Assembly: GCA_016715205.1 (NCBI GenBank)
Contig: JADKBC010000023.1
Span: 1 to 51,230, forward strand
Reading direction: 5' to 3'
Length of the DNA: 51,230 bases
Source of the DNA: Holophaga sp.
GTDB lineage: Bacteria > Acidobacteriota > Holophagae > Holophagales > Holophagaceae
The notes beneath the pieces were generated by a model. That model was given only the letters and a program-made list of their open reading frames with translations, had not been told where the DNA came from and made no database searches. Both the position numbers and the translations under genes were made by a program. Shown piece by piece: positions 47,051-51,230 of the stretch (positions are counted from its first letter, which is position 1; the number at the start of each line of letters is the position of its first letter).

Positions 47051-48745
47051 TCACGAGTTGGAGTTTGGATTTGCTTTCGCCCATTCAAGATTTCGAAGCC
47101 CACCCACGACCTTATTGCCTGCGATCTGCCATAGATGAGGCTTCCTCATGGGATCGTCACATTGACATGCAGACTGCCCTAAGCAGAACGTGCAAAGAAC
47201 GTGCAAAGAACGTGCAAAGAACATACAGAGAACGTTATGAGAACGTATAGAGAACGCTCTAAGAACATGCAAATAGCGGGTGGATGGGTAATCCCAAACA
47301 TGCGGGTAGTGAACACGAGGACCAGATAAGTGGACAAATGTTATTAGGGTTCCGGTCTTTAACCCCCTTGGTAATCCTTCGAGGTCAGTGGGGTCTTTCA
47401 GAAATGAACTGCCCGCCACATTGGCACTGCGACGCAGGCATGCCCAGCCATGGCTTCCGTAGGCCAGTTCCGTTCGAATGGATGCCCGCAATTTTCTCAA
47501 GGAGTAGCGAGCAGCAGGAAGAACCGCTGAAAAGTAGAGGATCTTTCCGGGAGATCGGCTTGGCTCTTGCCACCGGACGATCTTCCAGGGGCCAATTAAT
47601 CCACGCATGCCTTGAATGCATTGGTGACCCTTCCGCTCGAATTCCCTGATGGTGGGGCCTGAACCCGCAAGGGGCATGGCACCCAAGCGACGAAATTTCC
47701 CGCCATGGCCACAGGGAACGCCTACAACGCGACCTGGGAGGCTTTGTCGGGGGTTAGGCTCAGGGTTTGTCTCCAGGTGAGTTCCCCATCGATCCAGGGC
47801 CTTCTGACGGTCATCCCTGAGGCGCTCGGCGGCTACCTCCCGGACTTCGCCGGTTTCTGGATCTACGATTTCAACCCGACAGGGAGGACGGCCCTCGTAC
47901 AGATAGGTTTCCGCCATGGCCTCTTCAGCCTGGAAGGCCCGCACGGGAAGCAGAACGTGGGCGGCATTCCGCAGAATCGAACAGCCTCCTCCCATCGAGA
48001 ATCTACGAAGCCCTCGGGTGGCGCCAATTAAATGCGCCAAGCCGCCTGGCCCGGCCTTTAGCTTGTGAAAGTCCTCCGGTTTGGAAAGGTATTTAGTGAT
48101 GTAACGCGCCGCACTCGCAAGGCCACCGCGATGCTTCCGGGTGCCTTCCTTGCCATCTCGCCGCACCCAGCGTTTTAATTCCAGGCTTTCACAATCCACG
48201 ACATAGTTCAGGCCATTCTCCCGCGGCCCGCCTAATTCCTGTGTCCATACTCTCCCAATTTGTTGATAGCTAACCTTTGGAGACCAGAAAATGACCAGCA
48301 AATGCAAATGGAGATTCCAGTTCCCATCTTTTCCGGTTACGACCTCGGACCCTCGAATCCACCCAAATACATGACGATTCCACCAGCGAGTTCGCTGAAG
48401 TTTGGCGAAGGCATGGTGTGCCTGATCTCGAAGGAGAAGCAGGTTGCTTCCATTTGGCACGGTCAAGGTGACCAATCGTCCATGTCCCTCATGAAAGCCA
48501 AAATCCCTGGCCAGGAGGAGTGTTTTCTCGGTCTCGGAAGATAGCTTAGCCTGACGCGACCGGCCACATTTGGGGCACCATGCATGTCTGCATCGGTGGA
48601 TGCCAATCTGCCGCCGGAGTCGCTCCCTCCCCCAGCGATCCCGCCAAAAGATCCTCACGATGTGCTGGCGGCACCAAACGGTATCGCAACCTTCTAAACG
48701 ATCTGTCTGCGCTTTGAGATAACGCTTTTCCAACTCGCGACACAC
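47051..48745 (-). CDS. rep: HUH-type rolling-circle replication initiator (Rep_1-like)
   Basis: The frame from GTG 48745 encodes 564 residues. N-terminal zinc-binding part HRCRHAWCPKCGRSRQAK (Cys52, Cys57, Cys60); motif 1 RLVTLTVPNG (about 90-99); motif 2 WNLHLHLLVIFW with the metal-binding His146 and His148; motif 3 SAARYITKYLSKPEDF with candidate catalytic Tyr215 and Tyr219. This order is that of plasmid rolling-circle Rep proteins, which nick the origin and stay joined by Tyr. Residues up to about 360 look like real protein. Beyond that the frame runs through the iteron array (repeating LHVLCTF-like residues), so the true end may be earlier. GC-rich, unlike RHS. Preceded by a small gene and an excisionase gene. 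Confidence 0.85.
   Translation of the reverse strand: MCRELEKRYLKAQTDRLEGCDTVWCRQHIVRIFWRDRWGRERLRRQIGIHRCRHAWCPKCGRSRQAKLSSETEKTLLLARDFGFHEGHGRLVTLTVPNGSNLLLLRDQAHHAFAKLQRTRWWNRHVFGWIRGSEVVTGKDGNWNLHLHLLVIFWSPKVSYQQIGRVWTQELGGPRENGLNYVVDCESLELKRWVRRDGKEGTRKHRGGLASAARYITKYLSKPEDFHKLKAGPGGLAHLIGATRGLRRFSMGGGCSILRNAAHVLLPVRAFQAEEAMAETYLYEGRPPCRVEIVDPETGEVREVAAERLRDDRQKALDRWGTHLETNPEPNPRQSLPGRVVGVPCGHGGKFRRLGAMPLAGSGPTIREFERKGHQCIQGMRGLIGPWKIVRWQEPSRSPGKILYFSAVLPAARYSLRKLRASIRTELAYGSHGWACLRRSANVAGSSFLKDPTDLEGLPRGLKTGTLITFVHLSGPRVHYPHVWDYPSTRYLHVLRAFSIRSHNVLCMFFARSLHVLCTFCLGQSACQCDDPMRKPHLWQIAGNKVVGGLRNLEWAKANPNSNS
47185..47272 (+). repeat. Eight tandem 11-bp iterons: candidate replication origin
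   Basis: Consensus AGAACGTGCAA. Units one to three are identical; then AGAACATACAG, AGAACGTTATG, AGAACGTATAG, AGAACGCTCTA, AGAACATGCAA. All eight abut exactly, keeping AGAAC in the same helical phase, as binding sites for one protein along one face of DNA. The array sits at the 3' end of the rep frame, AT-rich relative to the gene, which is a usual place for plasmid iterons or Rep-binding sites. Confidence 0.85.
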
Positions 48746-48804
48746 TTCAACAGTTTCTTGAAAGCGCTCAGGGTGCGGGCTGATTCTGCGTCGAATCCAG
48801 TCAG

Positions 48805-49038
48805 CTACTTCAAATAATGGATACGTGGACGCATGTCCACCCCTTTTTCAGCTCGAATGTCTTGCTCAAAAATACCCCAGCGGCTTCCCCAATGCGCCAG
48901 GGTGAGGAGGTCAGTGGGGTTTGTTGGATCCAATACAACGGCTTCGAGATCATCTTCAATGCTGGTATTCAGAGCTTTGGCAACCTCCGATGGATGGATA
49001 CGGCCCTCAGTAAATCTGCCTTCCATATTTCGATTCAT
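48805..49038 (-). CDS. Small acidic protein between xis and rep
   Basis: 77 residues, MNRNMEGRFTEGRIHPSEVA, with GGAAGG six bases before the ATG. DDLEAVVLDPTNPTDLLTLA makes the middle acidic. No family or membrane segment recognised. It lies between the excisionase-like gene and rep, 59 bases before rep, and may control copy number or Rep. This role is inference from position. Confidence 0.6.
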   Translation of the reverse strand: MNRNMEGRFTEGRIHPSEVAKALNTSIEDDLEAVVLDPTNPTDLLTLAHWGSRWGIFEQDIRAEKGVDMRPRIHYLK

Positions 49039-49096
49039 TTCGTTCCTTCCCGGTTGGGAACAGGGCGCGAAAATTGTTGCGCCTTAGTCAAGATTA

Positions 49097-49116
49097 GGGG
49101 GGCCTCGCGGCCCCCC
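49097..49116 (-). terminator. Strong GC hairpin between xis and the small gene
   Basis: Perfect eight-base stem GGGGGGCC / GGCCCCCC with a four-base loop. No T tract follows on either strand. It may end the xis transcript, or be a structured site for replication such as a nick hairpin, given the Rep gene 350 bases away. Confidence 0.5.
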
Positions 49117-49139
49117 GGATCAACGCGGCGATGGTTCCC

Positions 49140-49347
49140 TCAAACGCCCTGAGGTTTCGCCGATAGGCGCTCCAGCCATGCGGAAACTTCCACGGCGGGA
49201 ATCAATGTCCGGCGCCCGACTTTCACGATGTGAAGTCGCTTCTCACGGATTTCCTCGAACACGCGCGAACGGGCCAAGGCTCACGAGTGCGCAGAATTCC
49301 GCGACGCTGTAGGCAGCCTTCTCCAGAGTTGATGCGGGGCTGTGCAT
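49140..49347 (-). pseudogene. xis: Excisionase/AlpA-like MerR-type HTH, one frameshift
   Basis: ATG 49347 has GGAGGAG eight bases upstream. MHSPASTLEKAAYSVAEFCA reads up to about 49280. Adjusting by one base there gives ARSRVFEEIREKRLHIVKVG then RRTLIPAVEVSAWLERLSAK and a stop at 49140; the total is about 69 residues. The pattern AYSVAEFCALS-ARSRVFEEIR-VGRRTLIPAVEVSAWLERL is the winged HTH of excisionases and AlpA-like regulators (HTH_17). With the integrase it would control excision. Length of 3n+1 shows a single indel. Confidence 0.8.
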
Positions 49348-49485
49348 TGGTATCTCCTCCTGGGCTCACGCTTCTGCGCGGCTCAAGGAAATATTCGGGA
49401 AGGAACTCGACCACTCGTCGAGCACCCGACCGGTGGGGAGGGCACACCACCGCAGTCGAACAACATTTTGTAGCGAAGGTCTCTC

Positions 49486-50070
49486 TCAGTCGTCGAGGTA
49501 CACATCGACATCGATATCGGACAGCTGGATGCTCGGGATCGCAATCCCCCAATCTGGCAGCTCCTCCACACGCCAAATTCCGTTAGGGTCCAGCAAAGGG
49601 TTCCCTGATCTTTTCGGGGTGAAGCCCAATCCAAATTCCTGAAATTCTCGAGCCAACACCAAGATGGCCTTTGTCGTCACGGCCAAATCTCGCCACCCCA
49701 TCGCGTGAACAATCCGTTTCTGAGTTGCCGCGCCTGACGTGCCATCCAACTCGACGCACTGTAAGGCCTCGACTGCCATCCAACGGTTGAAGAAGTACAG
49801 CCCAGCCCATAGGTGGGCAACATCCTTGAATTCACCCCAGGCTTCCTTCAACGACTCCTTCCGAGGAGGGTGACTGAAAATGTCTTGCTTTGAGCGGAAG
49901 AGGAATCCCCAGATCCGGGTCAACGAGATCTTGAAGGGACCGCGTTCGGCATAGTCCCTATGGAGGAGATAGGCAATGCACAGTGTGGCTCCCACCCAAA
50001 TACCCCGAACAATTCGGTCGCCCGATTCCCTTCGTAGCCTCTCGCTAGAAGGGAGGCTTGCCTGCATCAC
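49486..50070 (-). CDS. Unknown cargo protein A
   Basis: 194 residues, MMQASLPSSERLRRESGDRI, with a short hydrophobic segment (GIWVGATLCIAYLL, about 23-36) that might be a membrane anchor, then a mixed domain with KDVAHLWAGLYFFNRWMAVE and EFQEFGLGFTPKRSGNPLLD, and an acidic end DIDVDVYLDD. No known family recognised. Its start overlaps the stop of the next gene upstream (ATGA at 50067-50070), so the two are made together. Located next to attR, where islands often keep defence or toxin-antitoxin cargo. Confidence 0.6.
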   Translation of the reverse strand: MMQASLPSSERLRRESGDRIVRGIWVGATLCIAYLLHRDYAERGPFKISLTRIWGFLFRSKQDIFSHPPRKESLKEAWGEFKDVAHLWAGLYFFNRWMAVEALQCVELDGTSGAATQKRIVHAMGWRDLAVTTKAILVLAREFQEFGLGFTPKRSGNPLLDPNGIWRVEELPDWGIAIPSIQLSDIDVDVYLDD

Positions 50071-50405
50071 GAACTCCCTCGTCGCGTTGCGATAACACGC
50101 GATAACTCATGCAGCAAAAGGCACTGGTCGTCACCGTTCTGAACTGGTATCGAGTCTATCGCCGCAAATGAATCCTGGGTCAGCCAGTTTGGTATGCCTC
50201 CTGCCGTTTCACGTCCCCTGGCCAGCACATCACCGAAAAAATCCGTTCGGACAGGGCCCGACTTGGCTCGAAGCCAGACTCCAGGCCAAGTTCCTGGAGG
50301 AATGAAAAGTGCGATCCAATGTTCAGGATTGGCATGGATCCTCGAAGGCAGGAATCGGTTCAAGAAGGAATACCCCAGTATCCTTGGTTCACTGGCTCTG
50401 GGCAC
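50067..50405 (-). CDS. Unknown cargo protein B
   Basis: 112 residues, MPRASEPRILGYSFLNRFLP. GC-rich, no membrane segment or Cys. The core AKSGPVRTDFFGDVLARGRE and VQNGDDQCLLLHELSRVIAT give no family match by eye. Translationally coupled to protein A by ATGA overlap and first in the pair. The arm-type site and the tRNA gene follow 55-130 bases upstream of its start. Function unknown; the size pair (112 and 194) would fit an antitoxin and toxin or a two-part defence unit, but nothing in the residues proves it. Confidence 0.55.
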   Translation of the reverse strand: MPRASEPRILGYSFLNRFLPSRIHANPEHWIALFIPPGTWPGVWLRAKSGPVRTDFFGDVLARGRETAGGIPNWLTQDSFAAIDSIPVQNGDDQCLLLHELSRVIATRRGSS

Positions 50406-50459
50406 CAGGGTTCATGGGAGCCGAGAGGAATGACCGCCCTCTTTTTGACTCATATCTAA

Positions 50460-50483
50460 GGTATGGGTTGAAAGATGGGTAGA
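50460..50483 (+). promoter_or_regulatory. Right arm-type integrase site (candidate)
   Basis: GGTATGGGT, six bases, ATGGGTAGA: same arrangement and orientation as 37971-37994. It lies in an AT-rich stretch (50440-50534) between cargo gene B and the intact tRNA, where the right-arm contacts of an integrase or excisionase are expected. Confidence 0.6.
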
Positions 50484-50534
50484 TAAAACGATATGTTATC
50501 AAACATTTTAAAACAAAGGACTTAGGAAACTAAT

Positions 50535-50622
50535 TGGCGGAGGGAGAGGGATTCGAACCCCCGAACGCTTTCACGTCTCCAGTTTTCAAGACTGGCGCCA
50601 TCAACCACTCGGCCATCCCTCC
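50535..50622 (-). tRNA. tRNA-Ser(UGA), second copy, carrying attR
   Basis: Identical over all 88 bases to 36221-36308, with anticodon TGA and encoded CCA. Its 3' end (50535-50548) is the attR core: the element supplies this end, so insertion kept the tRNA complete. Confidence 0.95.
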
Positions 50623-50709
50623 TGGAGGCATTAGTGTGCCCGGTTCGGGGGCAATTCGTCCATTTCGGGCTTGAGTTGCAGCCGGGTTTGAGCGAGGCAA
50701 GGGGCCTTT

Positions 50710-51230
50710 CTATTCCTGGCCTGCGGGTTTGGGAAGGCTGGATTCCCGGGTCACGGTGGCCAGGTAGACGCCCACCACCGCAATGGCTCCGCCAAACAAC
50801 TGGAAGGGGCCCAGTCGCTCGCCCAGGATGAAAAAACTGGCGACGACGGACACCACCGGGATGAGGTTGACGAACACGCTAGTGCGCCCGGCGCCCAGGC
50901 GATCCAGGGCGGAGGCGCATTACAACAGCCCGCGGCAGAGCAGATCACGCCGAGGTACAGGAGGTTCAGGATCACGGCAGTTCCGGGCACTTTCCAGGCG
51001 TGAGCTTCCCTCAGGGCGAAGGGCACACACCCGATCAACCCGAAGAGGCACTGCCAGAAAATGACGGTGATCTTGCCGTAACGGGAGGCGATGCCTCGGG
51101 TGAGAAAGCTGTAGGCCACCCAGGCCAGGGCGGCCATGCCCATGTAGAGGTAGCCCAGCCGCTGCACCTGGGAACCAAGGGAGGGCGCCACGATGAGTGC
51201 CACCCCCAGAAAGGAAATGAAAGCACCGAT
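50710..51230 (-). pseudogene. EamA-family transporter, second copy, partial
   Basis: Running off the window's right edge, so only the C-terminal half is seen. It reads correctly where copy 1 is broken: LGYLYMGMAALAWVAYSFLT, RGIASRYGKITVIFWQCLFG, LIGCVPFALREAHAWKVPGT, then AVILNLLYLGVICSAAG. It breaks at about 50920 (GCATTACAACAGCC where copy 1 has GTACAGCCAATAGCC), so the segment AGYWLYASALDRLGAG is lost in this frame. The end resumes in the frame that gives ERLGP and the shared stop at 50710. One indel cluster only; the gene may be whole in reality. Confidence 0.82.

Larger units (their letters stand above)
37826..50548 (+). mobile_element. Integrated plasmid-like element in tRNA-Ser(UGA)
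   Basis: Bounded by direct copies of TGGCGGAGGGAGAG, the 3' end of tRNA-Ser(UGA): displaced at 37826-37839 and within the intact tRNA at 50535-50548. Inside: a P4-type tyrosine integrase next to the left end, RHS protein with immunity candidate, one IS, HUH rolling-circle Rep, eight 11-bp iterons, excisionase-like HTH, and two unknown cargo genes next to the right end. Paired integrase-arm-like sites lie 130 bases inside the left end and 50 bases inside the right end. No relaxase, type IV secretion or phage structural gene is seen, so it would need a helper for transfer. RHS and 44.7-45.6 kb are distinctly AT-richer than the chromosome. Confidence 0.8.
50535..51230 (-). repeat. Direct repeat of 36221-36915 (tRNA-Ser and EamA)
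   Basis: Near-identical to 36221-36915 up to the window's last base, with scattered single-base differences and indels. It is the right-hand copy of a tandem duplication; its missing left part (moeA tail) is at 37512-37839 on the other side of the element. It probably continues past the window edge. Confidence 0.9.

Noticed and set aside
47185..47272. CRISPR-like array
   Set aside because: Units of 11 bp abut with no spacers and no cas gene is present; it fits iterons.
47284..48544. Plus-strand frames opposite rep
   Set aside because: They lie opposite a frame with HUH motifs and show no family pattern.
37826..50548. Prophage
   Set aside because: No capsid, portal, terminase, tail or lysis gene is visible; Rep plus iterons fits a plasmid better.

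Overview
The window looks like about 37 kb of a high-GC bacterial chromosome plus one end-to-end visible integrated element. The gene set (tricorn-type protease, M28, M29 and M6 peptidases, proline-rich Ser/Thr kinase, LepA, bifunctional Rel, MtgA, GlgC, BrkB/YihY) and the GC-rich coding style fit a Gram-negative Acidobacteriota member, plausibly class Holophagae (Geothrix/Holophaga-like). That placement is inference from content, not from a marker tree.

Layout. 1-4010: three housekeeping-type genes broken by many small indels (mntP-like manganese exporter, DegT/DnrJ/EryC1-type aminotransferase, mutS2). 4031-19399: mostly intact genes, namely rpsU, a Ser/Thr kinase, a small coiled-coil protein, an eight-repeat PQQ-type beta-propeller, a zinc-ribbon membrane protein coupled to lepA, a double-receiver response regulator overlapping an M6-type metalloprotease, an NTF2-like protein, an M28 peptidase, glgC, mtgA and an M29 aminopeptidase with one frameshift. 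19398-30128: ric/ytfE-like di-iron repair protein, tricorn protease, a frameshifted dus gene next to rsmE, a GNAT acetyltransferase, DinB-like and TfoX-like proteins, a degenerate Fis-type regulator paired with an NtrC-type sigma-54 activator, and a BrkB/YihY membrane protein. 30131-36177: small membrane protein, Nudix hydrolase, rel, a double-barrel nitronate-monooxygenase-like protein and moeA.

36221-51230: tRNA-Ser(UGA), an EamA transporter and tRNA-Ser(GCU), then a second degenerate copy of the moeA tail that ends in a 14-bp fragment of tRNA-Ser(UGA). That fragment is the left attachment site of a 12.7-kb element. The element carries a P4-type tyrosine integrase (indel-ridden), a large RHS/YD-repeat protein with an HExxH-bearing C-terminal tip and an AT-rich candidate immunity gene, an IS with an integrase-core transposase, a HUH rolling-circle Rep with eight phased 11-bp iterons, an excisionase-like HTH, and two unknown cargo genes. 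It ends at an intact tRNA-Ser(UGA), which is followed by a second EamA copy. The element reads as an integrated plasmid: Int and Xis move it, Rep and the iterons replicate it when excised, and RHS plus the unknown genes are cargo.

Caution: frameshifts cluster in 1-4500 and 36400-45600. They preserve amino-acid sequence on either side, and the two EamA copies carry different lesions. This is more typical of uncorrected sequencing indels than of old pseudogenes, so many 'pseudogenes' here may be intact in the organism.
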